NCBI GenBank assembly: GCA_037043015.1
Contig: CM073328.1
Coordinates: forward strand, 18,201,495 to 18,265,494
Length of the DNA stretch: 64,000 nt
Source of the DNA: Bryum argenteum
Lineage: Eukaryota; Streptophyta; Bryopsida; Bryales; Bryaceae
Direction: 5' to 3'
The position numbers and the translations under genes are program-made. Shown here piece by piece: positions 40,740 to 57,848 of the stretch. The notes below the pieces were generated by a model, which was given only the letters and a program-made list of their open reading frames with translations, was not told the origin of the DNA and did not search any database. Position 1 is the first letter of the stretch; each line of letters begins with the position of its first letter.

Positions 40740-41340
40740 AATCAATCCTTTGGAGCCCAAAAAGTTTATGAGGCAAATTTGATTTGAGGCTCTTCAAATT
40801 CTAGTTCCTAGGAAAGTTAGGTACAAGCTCATATAATTTCACCCTTATGCAACATACAAATCCTAGAGAAAAGCTTGATTTTTTGCATGGGGTATGTTGG
40901 AATTTATATACAAAGACCTATTTTTGACGCTTAAAAAGGCATTTGTAGAACTATCATGTAAAAAAATCCAAGGGGAGAACATGTCTAGATAATCTTTTTA
41001 AACAAAAAAATAAAAAAATAAAAAATAAAAAATAAAAAAAATCAAGGGAAAAGGTTAAATCTCAATTTGAAGTTAGTGCGATTTAATTGTTTTATGGCAA
41101 ATTTTTAAGAATATGTGGGGATTTATTGCACTTTGGGAAGATTTTAGCATGCTCCAATGGTGTTTGCAAAATTCGAGGGTGAATATGTCCTAAAGTATGA
41201 GGAATTTGAAGCATGAATGGTCTTGTTAGAAAAGTTTGAAAAACTCTATAATCTCCAAAATGTTTTGAGTATCACATGATCTAAATATATCAAGTAAGAG
41301 GTTGACTAAAGTCAAATCAACAACTTTTTGGCCTTCTGCA
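40740..41340. repeat. decayed copy of the copy-A-type repeat
   Basis: Contains GAGGCTCTTCAAATTCTAGTTCC, Y-rich ATGC..CCT blocks and a GCTTGA..TGCATGG stretch in the same order as copies at 22827 and 29938. Clear TTAA ends are no longer visible. It includes an A-rich tract at ~41005-41042. Confidence 0.5.
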
Positions 41341-41779
41341 ACTTTAGAACATAGCCAGCCTATACAACAAGCGGAGCTGAGAGCGAGGGATGACGTGCCG
41401 GAACCTTCACCCCCATGCAGCAACCCTCTAATCCAACCAATAGAGTTGGAGTCTCTTGAATTCTAGCTCCCCAAAACTCCAAGTTTTCTTGTGCTCTTTC
41501 TAACAAAGTAGTGTTTTCTATAACCAATGGCAATGCGACATGTGACACAAATGTAATTGGTGGAAAATTCTTATGAAGGTAAAGTATAGGTGAAGTGTTT
41601 CCATATGTTTTGTGCATGGTCGCGGTAGACGGCGGTACTTTGGAGCGGCTTGTGGCCGCATGGATCATTGGAACGTAGCGTTGCTCGCCAGCCCACGCTG
41701 ATCGACTTGGCCGGCTCGCTCGGCCCCTAAGCATCTTTGGCACGCTGTCGTGTTGAAATTACTTCCAACATGTACACCT

Positions 41780-42067
41780 TTAGTATATAGTAAGTTTTAT
41801 TATAATGCTAGTTAATAAAACAAAACCACTTAAATTGTGATTAGAACCACGGTGGTTTGAATTTAACACATTTGGTGTTAAATCTTTGTCACATGCACAG
41901 CTCGGAGGTAGATAGGCCAGTGGTTGGGTTTCATAGCTATCTAGCGTGCCAAGCCGCGGCCGCTCAATGCGCACAACGGGATTTGAACCTCGGACCGCCG
42001 GGACGGCAATTGACCACTGATTCCAACCCACCAAGTCCACGGCTTGGCAACCAGAATTCGCAATCAA
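41780..42067 (-). mobile_element. second tRNA-like SINE (different family), minus strand
   Basis: On the minus strand a perfect B-box GGTTCAAATCC (about 41977-41987) lies about 50 nt downstream of an A-box-like TGGACTTGGTGG. The head is GC-rich, unlike its AT-rich surroundings. The body differs from the SINE at 27349. The ends are uncertain and no target duplication was found. Confidence 0.45.
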
Positions 42068-43960
42068 TAATATTTATATCTCTTAGATTTTTTCATGTGA
42101 TATCTTCTACTTAGTATACTAGATTTCTTTGTTTATCAAGGCTTTGATAATTGTCTTGTACTAAATAAAGGCAATTAGAACTTAGAACTGCCGGTATTTA
42201 GATATTGTGGTTTAACTTTAATGAAGTTTTTAGACTTCTATAGGGGACCTAAACTAGGGGTATGGGTTGATGAAGAGTCACTCTTATCCCTAGGTGGAGA
42301 GGAAAGAGAAGAGGAAGAAGGGGAAAAATATATTCCTTTGAAGTTTGTGTCGAGGTGGTGACTATAGGCTGTAAAGGAAGGAGATTTGTGAGGTATGTTG
42401 ATGTTGTCTTGTAAGAAGTTTATGAGAAATAAAGTTTGTAAAGTTGTTCTTTGTGCAATTATATTTCTATAAATACCTTTCATTAATAATTTGGACTTGT
42501 GAGTAAGAAGTTATAAGAGTTAAAAGTTTTGAGAATCCAAATAATTTGTGATCACCTGATTGAGGAGTCGACTTTTTGGGGTTCTTAATTATCAACCAGT
42601 AGTTCTTTTTCGGTTTAATCTTTGTAGGTGTCGTAGTTCTTGAAGCCTTCTATCCATAAGCACCTTGCACTCATAATTTGGAGCATTGTAAAGAGTTTTA
42701 TGGAGATTCAAAGAAGGAGAGGTTTGCAATAGACTTACTCTCGGCCTACATCTTTAGAGGCCTACAGTTTGTGAACAGTGTTTTAGAATGCTTTGAGATT
42801 TGGAGGAAAATTATAAGGTGATTTTAGCTTTCCAAAAAGCTATTACACTTGATCATTGAATTTGTGACTTGTTTGTGAGAGCCATTTGAATTTAACAAGC
42901 ATTTCCTTTGTGTTTCGGGTTTGCTCTTTCAAGGGTTTCCTTTGAGGTAGAAGTGAAGGTTGACGGTTGGAGATATACATACATCAAGACTTGAAGACTT
43001 GAAGGGTCTTTACACTCTTGTTTGTATTGTGGTTTGTGGTCCGATTTCCTTCTTGTTGTTTCCAGCCGGCTTTGGAGGCTAGTTGTACTTATTTTCATGC
43101 ATTATAAAGTCGTTGCAAGTTTTGTATGTTTACACTTATATTCATTTTGTGTTGTGGCAACAAAGTAGGGTTAACGGTTGATCTTATATGTTGTTCCTAC
43201 TGGTGAGGGCGTTCCCTAGTCACCGTGGGTTTGAAGTTTAGAGCCTATCTTACGGACGGCAGCTCGTATTTGTTGTCCCGATCTACCCGTCCGATAACAT
43301 GTGGTTTCTTCTTACCTACCCGACCGAAACCTTTACCTCGTAGAGCTACCCACATGATAGGCTAAAGGGCTCGTGTTTGAAGATTGAAAACTCAAGACAG
43401 AAGATTGAAGACTATTTATCTCACATCTTCTCATCGACTTATTCCTAGTTGGAGCCAGACACCATGTGTGTTCTCAAAGCGCGCTCATTTCATACCCGAC
43501 AATGCCATATGGGTAGTCTTCCGGCCCACCCTTGCGACATGGTCTTGGGACTAGTCAAGTTTTTGAGTCAATGTAGCGCTAGCATACCGCAGAAGTGTAG
43601 ACTAAGCGTCGAAACTGACATTACATGCATGGTCGTTGGCCCGCTGCCACACCACATTATTCTCCGACATAGTCCCATCCATGATCACCGCCAGAGCTCG
43701 CAAGTGAACAGTGTACCCTCGTGCCTAAAGACTGCAACGACTATGATTTACCAATACATGAGCTCTAGTAAACAAGAAGCCTACAGAGCTCGTTTCCTTT
43801 TTTGATAGCTTTCTTCATGAACAATTAACTCCTAATGTATCAAGCGACGTGTTTTGGACTGATTCGCCTCTCGTGAGGCCTATGTGTTTACAACTTTTAA
43901 AGCACATGATTGCAACCCTCTTGTAAAGTTTCTTCATATGTTTCCAAAAAGACCTTCCAT
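42068..43960. other. unassigned intergenic stretch
   Basis: No protein frame is supported. Stretches of intermediate GC at 43190-43800 look unlike the flanking AT-rich DNA and may be transposon-derived, but no family could be named. Confidence 0.25.
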
Positions 43961-43969
43961 GCTTCAAAA

Positions 43970-44480
43970 TTCTTCATACTTTAGAAGACCTTCACGATGA
44001 AAGTTTGAAAACAATATTCAGAATCTGCCCAAATCCACCCAAAACTGCCCAGAGTACGGTATTTGCTCATTTATTCTCAAAATTTGCCTCAATTCAATTG
44101 GATTGTAGTTACTTCGAAAATTTACCAAAAATTGAGATTTTGTTTTTTTTCCAAATTTTGTTTTTTGTACCTCTAAAAGAAGTACTAAGGCATAATCTCA
44201 CTATTTGGATTTTCAATTCAATATTGTTATATATGCCTTTTTATTATTAAAAATTGGCCTTTATATTTTGAATTTCAACAGACCTCTATGTCAATATGTA
44301 AGCATTTCTTTACGATTTATAAGGCACCTAAGAGTGAAAATTGCATATACATATTCCTCAGTCACCTAGTAAAGAGCCTCATGTCAAATTTCCTACCATA
44401 TTGGTTATTTTTGCCCTCATAACACAACTTACCCCTTTCGCAACAAGCAAAAAAAAACTTCATTTGAACTTAAAACATTA
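43970..44480. repeat. decayed copy-A-type repeat, reverse orientation
   Basis: Read on the minus strand it gives the same order of blocks as 22827-23640, with GAGGCTCTT(T), AAATGCTTAC, and the TTTTGGTAAATTTTCGAAG and GGGCAGATT segments near the far end. Terminal TTAA motifs are not clear. Confidence 0.5.
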
Positions 44481-44562
44481 TGTTCTGAGCATTGGTAAGG
44501 AAATCGAATATGATATTCGATAGACACGTACATATAAAGTTAGGTGCTAGATCCTACAGTTT

Positions 44563-45052
44563 GGATTGCTTTACAAGAGGAGCCAAGCCATCGATGAGGC
44601 CAATTCATGGCCATATCCTCTCTTGTGATTGGCTTTACATGCGGAGTCAGGGCCAATTTTTTGAAATTATATTATAATGGGTGGGGACAAGTTATGACAT
44701 GGATTGCACTCCAAAAATTGGGAGATACATGAATGGAAGGCCAATTCATGGCCTAAAAGCCGACTCTTGACTTTATTAGAATTATTATTTTATTATTTAT
44801 TATTTTACTACAATATTTTATTGTGAATAAATTAAAAACATGGAATGTAGCTAATAATACAAATGGCCCCATGGGCGTGTAGTCCCTTTTACAAATTGAC
44901 TCAAGGGCTTTACACATGGGGTATTGGCCCTCACTTTACCAAAGGATGAATGTGCTCTCCATTGAGCCAAGAGGGCTCAAAATGTGAGTGAATTGACTAG
45001 AAGATTTGTTGGCATTGACTCCCCATGTAGAGCGTCCCTTACATACCTCATA
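44563..45052. mobile_element. MITE with TTTACATGGGAGT inverted repeats, long copy
   Basis: The left end is GGATTGCTTTACAAGAGGAG and the right end, reversed, is AGGGACGCTCTACATGGGGA, imperfect inverted repeats. Internally it has GGGCTTTACACATGGGG and GAAGATTTGTTGGC, shared with the copy at 46797. About 490 bp, non-coding. Confidence 0.55.
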
Positions 45053-46019
45053 GTATATTGGAAAATGAGATATTTTACCTTGCATTGAGAAGGGATACTT
45101 TTGAGAGTAAAGCCTTCAAATAGAGCCTTGAAACTGTATTGTAGGGGATAATGTACCGAATCAGTCCATTCTGAACCAGTGCTCGGCACGAGAGTTCTGT
45201 GCTTGCGTTGTAGCTTTTCACAACAACGAAGAAAAAAACAGGCAGGGCCTAAGTTATGGGGACAGCGCTCTCGTGTGCATGGGCAGGCTCTTGGCCCACA
45301 TGCCCCTGTGACTACAGTACAGTACAGTAGAGAGTTGTGATGTAACATATCAATTACGCCCCCAGAAGATTCTGACCAGCTCTAGCAAACCGTCATTCCT
45401 GCAACAACCAGGTACAGTACGGTTCCAACGTCACTCATGCCCCTGGCCGCGTGCCATCCTGCCTTAACCATCGTCCAGTACTGTATTATCCTCACCTCAT
45501 GCCATGTCCCTTCTCCTAAGTTATCATTCCACACAATTTGGAACATTAAACTTAATGCTCCGAAGAAGCTCTGGAAGGCAAAATTCCACCGCCACAGGTC
45601 GAGGGTGATGAGGAAAAGCAGGTGCCCAATTGAAGACCACCATGTGTTATTTCCGAGGCGGCGTCAAAGCTAGAGCTGGAGTGCACCAGCAGCGGAAGAT
45701 TCATTGCCCAGCCCAGGGTCCCAACACCTCCAGCTACCTAGAAACAAAGTGAGAACCAGAAGTGTTTGTTCGTGAGGGTAATCCATTTTTCATTTTCACT
45801 TTTCTTTCCAAAATGGGATCAAGAACACCAGATAGCTCTAGCCCACAATTTACAATCTATAAACTGAACCCCATATTAAACCCGTAACCCTTTGTTTTTT
45901 ACTCAACCCCACTTACCTGCACTGGTAGAAAAGTGGTTCGAGTATTGGAACCCCTGAACCGACGAGTACACCCTCAATGGCAATTTTCACCCACCTTGTA
46001 TACTCAAACCGCTTTACTA
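45053..46019. other. unassigned intergenic stretch
   Basis: Moderate-GC sequence with no coding frame I can support. A short CAGTA repeat lies at about 45313-45330. Confidence 0.25.
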
Positions 46020-46215
46020 CTACACTATAATGTTTGATTAGTGTTGTGTTTTTGTAAGATTTCAAAATCTGTAAGTATTTGATGTTGATTTAGATTTTAA
46101 ACTAAAGATCCCCATCTTAAGCAATATTGGGGGTAAATATATTAGTCAACATTCAAACTTATAACATAGTTATGTAAATTAGTATACCTAACACTAATCA
46201 ACATTATCACTGTAG
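46020..46215. mobile_element. MITE with CTACACT inverted repeats
   Basis: The left end is CTACACTATAATGTTTGATT and the right end, reversed, is CTACAGTGATAATGTTGATT, about 25 bp of inverted repeat. The 196-bp element is non-coding and related to the copy at 57849-58207, which lies in the opposite orientation. Confidence 0.6.
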
Positions 46216-46796
46216 TGTTGGATGCAATAAGATCCTAGCTTATTTTACATTACTAGAAAGTAACACCTTCTCAGGTCTTTTACATATCCTTACTCTTAGA
46301 AAGTAAGTAATTTATCATTGGCAACTACAAATACAATTTGTTGGCTATTGCTAAGAAAGTAATACAAAGTCAAAGGTCTAATACAAAAAGTCTCTCATAT
46401 GGACTTGAGTGCGTGAGGGAAAATGTAAACTTCTAAAACTAAATTTCAAGTCCCGTAGGCATGAAACATTGATTGCAATGACGGCCCAAAGTGAACACTA
46501 ATCTTAAGAGAGTTCAGAAATGGTGTTTTTTTACCAAAAGTTACCCGTTACACTTATCTCCACGGAACACTAATAAACAACTCTTGTGTAGTGTATGTTT
46601 CAAGAAGCAATTTCTAGGCTACCATGTTGTCCTTGAGTTTTTTGATATATTCAAGAAATTTAAAAAAAAAGGTATTCATGTACTCATAGTAGTACCGCCA
46701 TTCGTACTTGGAGGTAGGAATGGTGGTTGTATGAAGTTCTAGTCTGTGTATTTACCTCATACTATTGTCAAGCCTCTTAGAACTACTACTTACCTC

Positions 46797-47026
46797 TCTA
46801 AGGGCCTCCTTATACAAGGGCCAAGCCATTGATGAAGCCACACAACCTTGTTTATCCTTGAATGGATTGGCCCCAAGGGCTTTACACATGGGGGAATCTG
46901 CCCGCACTTTATGAATTGCTTAGTGTGTTTTTTAAGTGGCCCATTGAGTCACACTGGCCTCAAAATGAGAGTGAATGGCTTGGAGATTTGTTGGCCTTGA
47001 CTCCCGTATAAAATATCCCTAAATGT
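46797..47026. mobile_element. MITE with TTTACATGGGAGT inverted repeats, third copy
   Basis: The left end is GGGCCTCCTTATACAAGGGC and the right end, reversed, is AGGGATATTTTATACGGGAG. It shares GGGCTTTACACATGGGG and GGAGATTTGTTGGCCTTGAC with the copy at 44563. About 230 bp, non-coding. Confidence 0.5.
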
Positions 47027-47925
47027 AGAGTCTTCGAATGTAAGGTAGGAGTGGTGAAAATCGTCTGAATTTCAGCTTTGCATACTTGGAATAGTGGTGT
47101 AAAATTTTAATTATTTTTCGATAGTCCGCAAAGCTAGTGCAAATCCATCCCAGAAAAGAATTTTTTTTTGAGTAATCCTATAATTTCCCATGAATTTTTG
47201 AATCTGGAGTCTTAGGAGTCCCGCTACCCGAACATAGAGTGATGGCTTTTTTGCAAGGTTGTACTCCGGAAACTGTAGATTGAATGTCCCAAAAAAAATC
47301 AAAAAAGGTTCACTACCTGACATAGGAGTTGTCCAAAACCGTTCAGTATGCATAGTTGAGCTGAAAATAGTGGATGGTGATAAAAATCACATGTGCTGAC
47401 ACAATCGTGCATGGTGACATGAAACCGCAATTTCCACCCACAAAGAGTCAATTAATCCACCAAATTCATGGCGTGAACCGACCTCAAATGTTCCCAAAAC
47501 CGGCCAATTTACCATGATTTTTTTAAACTTTGGTTTTTACAAATCAAGTCGGACGGTTCTACAGACCCTACCCATAAACCTACTGTGCGGTTTTTGGGGC
47601 TGGACGGTTTTCACCACTCCTACCTTACTACTGACTTATAATTATTGCTTTGCCACTCTTTGAGTACTTGTGAATACATGCAAATAGAGTATCAAACAGC
47701 AAATGGAATTCGCTTTGCCAACATGTAGGAAGTAGAGCAACTAGAGTCCAATTAATCAGTAACTTCTTGTTCAAATTTGGAGATAAAATTTATTACATAT
47801 TACGTAGTAATGGAGGTTAAGTAAGTGCATAACAATGCTATGCGTACAAAATGACGTTACTGAACAATGTAATATAATATCGTATACTCTCTTTTCCCAC
47901 ATTCACTCCTACAAGTATTTCATCC

Positions 47926-48461
47926 TTAACCCCTAAGAGCCCAATCAACCATTTTGTGGTCGACCCAAAATTTGAGGATTTGTACCCGGATATAAATGAT
48001 AATTTTTAACATTGCAGAAGTTTGGTAAGTTGGGAACCACACCCAATATACAGAACCTTGTTTGGATTCATAGATTGTTCACAATAAGCCTTCAAACACA
48101 AATAGGGCAAAGTTCTCTTAATGTAAGAAAAGTTATTATTTTGAGGAACTAGTAAGGTTTCTCATAGGTTACTCGTGGCCTCTCTCCATTTTATCATATA
48201 ATATGTGATTTTAGCCAATCGTATCATTCTCCAATTACTAATAATAGAAAGTACATTTTATATTGATTTTCAAAGTTTTACTCTTTTTAATTACTTATAA
48301 GGCATATAGGACATATCTTATGAAATTTAACCGTATTGATCTACTTTCGAGTTTAAGGTGTTTATACTATCTTTGGAGCGCTACATCATAAGGGTTACAA
48401 AATCCATATTTTATACCACATCTAAGTTTTTTATCAAAACTCTCCGGTCTTTAGGGGTTAA
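47926..48461. mobile_element. TTAA-ended inverted-repeat element, copy C
   Basis: The left end is TTAACCCCTAAGAGCCC and the right end is GGTCTTTAGGGGTTAA, with TTAA at each border. It is 536 bp and non-coding. The terminal repeat is clear for about 12 bp and weakens inward. Confidence 0.6.
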
Positions 48462-49664
<1,203 letters not shown>

Positions 49665-49675
49665 AAATGTTTGGG

Positions 49676-49960
49676 GTAACAAACTTCAACTTGCCCTTGG
49701 GACCATTTACACTACGTGTTCCGGACCATGACCAAAAAAACTTCCGCATCAATTTTGAACGTTATTTGATCTCACAAATGGAGAAGACCCACCTGTTAAA
49801 GATTTCAGCAACATCTCAAGAACAAGTAAGGTACAAGATCCTACGGTTGGAAGTCTACAAATAGAGAAAATTTTGATTCATGAGGCTGAGAGTACGCGGG
49901 ACTTGAGAAAGGCAATTTTGAGACTCCTTGCTCCAAAAATAGCAAGGAAATGTAGGGATT
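49676..49960. repeat. decayed TTAA-family fragment, reverse orientation
   Basis: It contains AGGTACAAGATCCTACGGTT, the reverse complement of the AACCGTAAGATCTTGTACCT core of copies A and E, and ends near GTAGGGATTAG, like a worn right end. Confidence 0.5.
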
Positions 49961-50312
49961 AGTGAAACTGATTTCAAGTATTTCAGCACAAATGAAGCTA
50001 CGCAATAGTCAGTGGTTAAATTGCGCAAATAAAATTGTAAATTTGAGAAAGATTATTACTTGTAGACTTGAAAACTTATGATTATACAACACAAGTACTA
50101 CATAGGATTTATTAATCTTGAGATTCACCGAAATATGTACGCGCCCCTCGAATTTGGTGCAAATTTAATAGATTCGATATTGCGTAAAGGTTTCAAAATT
50201 TTCTTCAAAGTTTGTCGGAAATTTGAAGTATTATGAAATGTTTGCCGGATATTGATTATAGTATACTTGATTTAAACTACAGTAGAACAAAATCTGAAAT
50301 ATTTTGTGTACC

Positions 50313-51292
50313 TTAACCCCTAAACGTCCCAGCCTATTTTTAGCAAAAAAGCACATTTCCATAGAATTCGTCATAGATAAAAATGAAGAGAAGCTATTAA
50401 GATCTCAACCGTACAAACTTGTAATGGACTTATCGAAGATCATGTGGACCAAAATTTGAGTCATGAGGCCTTATAGATCGAGAGATCGTAACATAATAAT
50501 ACTAAAAACAAACTGCAAAATTTCTTCATTTTCACTTTGAGGTTGAAATGCTACCAATATACCTATTGCAATGAAAAAATCACCAACTAGAAAGATGTTC
50601 ACCTTCATCTTAATAAGTCCTTTACCCAACAAAAATTCATCAAAAAAATTTCTTGGCTCAAATAAAAGCCATGCAATGGTAAAAACTGCTGAAAAATTTA
50701 CAAAGGAAAAATAGTCCAAAACTAGACCCTTTGCATTCAATTTCATGCCTTATCTTCAAAACATCTTCGATCTTGTTAAGGTTTCTACCACTTAGACTAG
50801 ACTCTAATTGGAGGCCATTCCAAAAAATTAAGTTGAAATCCAACGGTGGATGAAGGAGATATAGCTCCTCAAATATCATCCATTTTCTCATGTTTTCTGT
50901 TGACAAAACATCATTGCAAAGCCAATAGCAAAATCATTTGGATCAAAAAACTTCTCACTACAAAGTTGTTAAGAATCACCTTAAGATCATGACCGTGAAA
51001 AAAAAATCATTAAAAACTATTTTTGGTTTCACATAATTGGCTTGCAATGGTAATACATGCCCCATGCTTGGAAACCCAAAAACAAGAGCTGTTTTCACTA
51101 AAGTGCATTTCATTAATTCATTCTTTATTGTATGGGCTTGCAAATTTTACAACACAAACTAGACTTGATCTGGAACCTAACCCAAGTGATTTCATCCAAA
51201 ACGGACCTTGGATGAAGAAGATATGGCTATTCGAAGTTTCTGCCCTCCATCCAAAATGTAGAAAAACGACATTGGGGACGTTTAGGGGTTAA
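50313..51292. mobile_element. TTAA-ended inverted-repeat element, copy D
   Basis: The ends are TTAACCCCTAAACGTCCC and its inverse (GGGACGTTTAGGGGTTAA, read as GGGGACGTTTAGGGGTTAA), with TTAA at both borders. At 980 bp it is the largest copy here and has no protein frame. Its right part matches the decayed copy at 29383 in reverse. Confidence 0.78.
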
Positions 51293-51351
51293 GGAATGTA
51301 CTAATTATTAAATGGATTAAGAGTGCACCAAGGAAGTTAGGCAACCTCACT

Positions 51352-51937
51352 TTAACCCCTAAAGATCCTTGGGTGTTTTTGGGAGCTTGAAACCTCAAAA
51401 CTCCAATTCTCTACTTCTATGCACTTCAAGGGGTGCTAAACAATTTTTTTATTCTTTATTTAACTTCCAACCGTAAGATCTTGTACCTAAGCCAATTTTC
51501 AGTATCTGATTTAAAAATTGACCGTTGGATGTTTACCATTTGAGAGATCATAACATCCAAAGTTTGTCTACGAAGTTTTTTTGGGCATTGTTGAGATTAT
51601 TTTTGACACTTTTGGAGGCTGCCCTTGTAAAATTGGTACTCTCTGTGACTTGGGGCCCTTTGGAACTTAAGTAGTGATTTGGTCATGAACATATTTCCAA
51701 AAAAAAATCTCAAAAAAATACTAAATTTAAACTGCCCCAGTTCGGCTCGCAAACCAAGAATTGTCGTAAAAGACTCAAAAATTGGAATTTGGCTTTGCAA
51801 ATTTTACCACATACACTTTGCAGTATAGGGAGCACTTATTAAAAAAATTAGGCAAAAATATTACTTTTAACCTATTCATCTAGGCTGCCCAAAATAGCAA
51901 AAGCCCGATTTGGTCCTCTTGGATTTTTAGGGGTTAA
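51352..51937. mobile_element. TTAA-ended inverted-repeat element, copy E
   Basis: The left end is TTAACCCCTAAAGATCC and the right end is GGATTTTTAGGGGTTAA, with TTAA borders. It is 586 bp and lies only 59 bp after copy D. Its interior shares AACCGTAAGATCTTGTACCT and GAGATCATAACATCCAAAG with copy A. Confidence 0.75.
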
Positions 51938-53237
51938 CTACTTACTTGGAGTTCGTTAATTTTGAAGTGATACTAAGAATATTAATTACTTGGAGTTCAT
52001 TAACATTGAGATGACATTACCTGGATTCAATTAAATTTACTTGGATGTATCAATATGCATAAGCCTTTCTGAGAGTATTGAAATGTTAAGTGTGTTTTAA
52101 TTTATATGAAAGTATAATGGCCCAACCCTTGCAACTGCGGACAGGAGCAGTTGGTGTTGGCGTAATGGCAACAACTGTAGGAATTGGGGACCCCAAGTAC
52201 AGCAACTGGAGTCTAGGTACCTAGAAGCCCAAACTCTATTAACTAAGCCCTAAAATGGTCCAAGAACTCTACTTTGGAAATATTGATGAAATGACAAAGG
52301 GGCGTAGTATTGACTATAATCTAATATCATATATTGACCGTTTCTAAAACCCAAGGATGATGCCAATATTCCAAAAAAGACCTAGTATATAAAACTTATT
52401 GGTAATGCCGAAATCCCAAAATATTGTAGACTAGGATGCTGAATTCATATTTGGAAAAGAGAAAAATATTCATCAAAAGTGTGCCAAATCTAAGGGGCGC
52501 CTACGATACTAAACTAAGGGTTCAATTGGTGCAACTTTGACACCTTTCCAAGATTTGTTTTGTTCTTTTTGCTATGAAATTGTTTTGCAAGAAACCATCT
52601 TTATGTTGATTGTATATGTGCATATTTCAAATCATTATATCCAAAGAGTTAAATTATAATAAAAATATTAAACTTCGTGGTTTTACACAAATGGACCACG
52701 TCGGAGCCCATTATAGTGGATGGTGAGGAAATTGGGAAGATGATTTTGGATGAACGTTCTAGGGCTCTTGTTAAGTCCGGAATCTATGAAAATTAAAAAA
52801 CAAAGAAAGTAATGAACCTATGTTTTAGCAACCGTATGTGTAGTCAGGAGCTTAGCACATCCTAGTAAAAAGTGCTGAACAGTTTCAGCCCTCTAACTTC
52901 ATGTCCATATTCTGTAACACATCGAATTGTAACATAAATCGTAACTACAGAAAACTCCTGTACGATCTTCTGTCAGTATGAAGACTTCAGAAACTATAAA
53001 CACTTCACTTACTTGCGATAGAATCAGCCTGAGTCAATATTTGAGATGTACTGTGTATATTTGAAAATTGATCTATACAAGAATGGCATAGTTGAGTAAT
53101 TAATGTTGCTACAATCCTGAAAATATGTACTCTGTCTAATTTATACGGATGCGGCTATGTTGATCTTAGATAACCTGCTCCACGTCCAGAGGCCAGAACC
53201 TTATGGCACAGAGTGGCCTATTATCTGGGCAAAGGCT
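51938..53237. other. spacer and 3' flank of the E2 gene
   Basis: AT-rich to about 52850, then more balanced; the last few hundred bases are probably 3'UTR of the minus-strand E2 gene. Nothing else was recognised. Confidence 0.35.
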
Positions 53238-56114
<2,877 letters not shown>

Positions 56115-57848
56115 GCTGGGAATCGAAAAGTTGCTGTGGAGCAGAAGGGTCGGCCCCTCGAGAAAAGGAAAATGGCGATCAAAGAACCAATTGAGAATCA
56201 ACAGGCAAGCGATGAAAACCCTAGCCAAGAGGACGTGTCCATGGGGCACGGGGAAGAGGAGGAAATTAGAAGCTGAAATAGGTGCAACCAGGCGACAAAC
56301 GCATGAAAGGCAGAATGAGAATGGAACAGGCGGCGGAGAACGATGGAGGTAGCGATCGAAGGAGGTGGTGAGCAGTTGGGAAATTGCGGAGAATAGAATT
56401 TCAAACAAAAAGGGGGGAATCAACGTAGCAAGCAAGCTTCAGGCTCAAGCGTCAATGTGACCAGTGTGAATGCTCATGTGCTTTCGTAGCACTCATGTCT
56501 CATGAAGGACCGCATGAGATGTTGTTGGAAGCGAGTTTTTTGTAGTGTTGTGGAAAATGATTGGATCACTAAAGGGGTCGACAAATTCCTATATATTGAA
56601 TTTTCAAGCAATTTTGGCCCCCAAATTACCAACAAATTCCTACATATTGAATTTTCAAGCAATTTTGGCCCCCAAATTACCAAAAATTACAAAAAAAAAC
56701 CTAGTTATTGATTTAGCGGAAAGAACAAGAGGGGCATTATGAAACTATTTAAGTGGGTGTGGCAACGCCGCGAGGACATACTAGTAACTATTGAATTAGA
56801 GTTTTGTAAATTTTATATATGTCTTGATTCAGAAGATTTTGATACATGTTTTTAGTTTCTTTGAATGTACTATTTCTAAGCATGACATACCTTAATGTTT
56901 TACATCAACCAAAAACTCGTTGATTGGGCAGTAAGGAGTTTTATAATCACATGATAATAGACCAGTTAAGCTTGTTTAGATGGTGATAGTATTAATAGAG
57001 TTGCTTAACCCTTAAATGCCCATAGGCTTACTTATCAATTGGCGTACACTTAACCCTTAAGACCTTGAAATAATGTCATCCAATGACTTTTCATGAAATT
57101 AAGATATAATACATATTTCTACATTATTAACTTTACTGCCATATGCAATAATACTCATGTTCATTTGAACCAAGTGTTGCAAATAATAAACTTTGAATGC
57201 CGATTGGCTTGATAAAAGCCAAAAAAAACTATGTTCTTTTTGAGAGAGTCGACACAATTGGGCATTTCCTTAAATAATCTTAAACATTAACATGGCCCTT
57301 ACTAAACAAAGTCTATAATGATTTTGGTGTCTCTTCAACCCCAAAGTCTAGTTTTTGGTTGCTCAAGATTAAATATTGTTGAAACATTCACAGTTTACAA
57401 ATTCATTAACGGTTGATCAGGGACGATAGAAATGTGAGAAATGCAACTAGTGTGCACATTTCATGAACCTCTATTATTAAGTAGTTGGAATTTTTAAAAA
57501 AAAAAAAAAATACGACTTTGAGAAACTCATTTTGTACCTCAACTTTAAATGTGTGATATTTTGGATGTTTTATGCACTTAATAATAATCAAGGTTTGAAA
57601 ATGAAGACATTTTGAAATGTGCAATTGTTACAATAGCTCATACTTCCAAAGTCCCACCTAGAATAAACCAAATAAGGTACATGGCCAAATAATATCATTG
57701 CGGCACTCACATAGATACTTTGACCAGGCCCGTCCCTGCTACTATAAAATATAAAAATAAAAACCATGATTCTACACTTATAGGCTCATGTTTTTACTTT
57801 TGGTAAACGATGTGATTCTTGCATGGTTGGGCTTCTCTTGTTTTTGTG
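56115..57848. other. intergenic region between the divergent E2 and FANCJ genes, proximal part
   Basis: 56115-56440 is probably the E2 leader and promoter. A 51-bp tandem duplication (ACAAATTCCTAYATATTGAA...) lies at 56581-56683. TTAACCCTTAAATGCCC at 57005 and TTAACCCTTAAGACC at 57050 look like outer ends of TTAA-family copies whose partner ends were not found. The rest is AT-rich without features. Confidence 0.45.

Noticed and set aside
42240-43440. Possible LTR-like sequence
   Set aside because: No paired terminal repeats, primer-binding site or coding remnants could be recognised.
43449-43805. 118-residue plus-strand open frame
   Set aside because: No family resemblance and no supporting gene structure.
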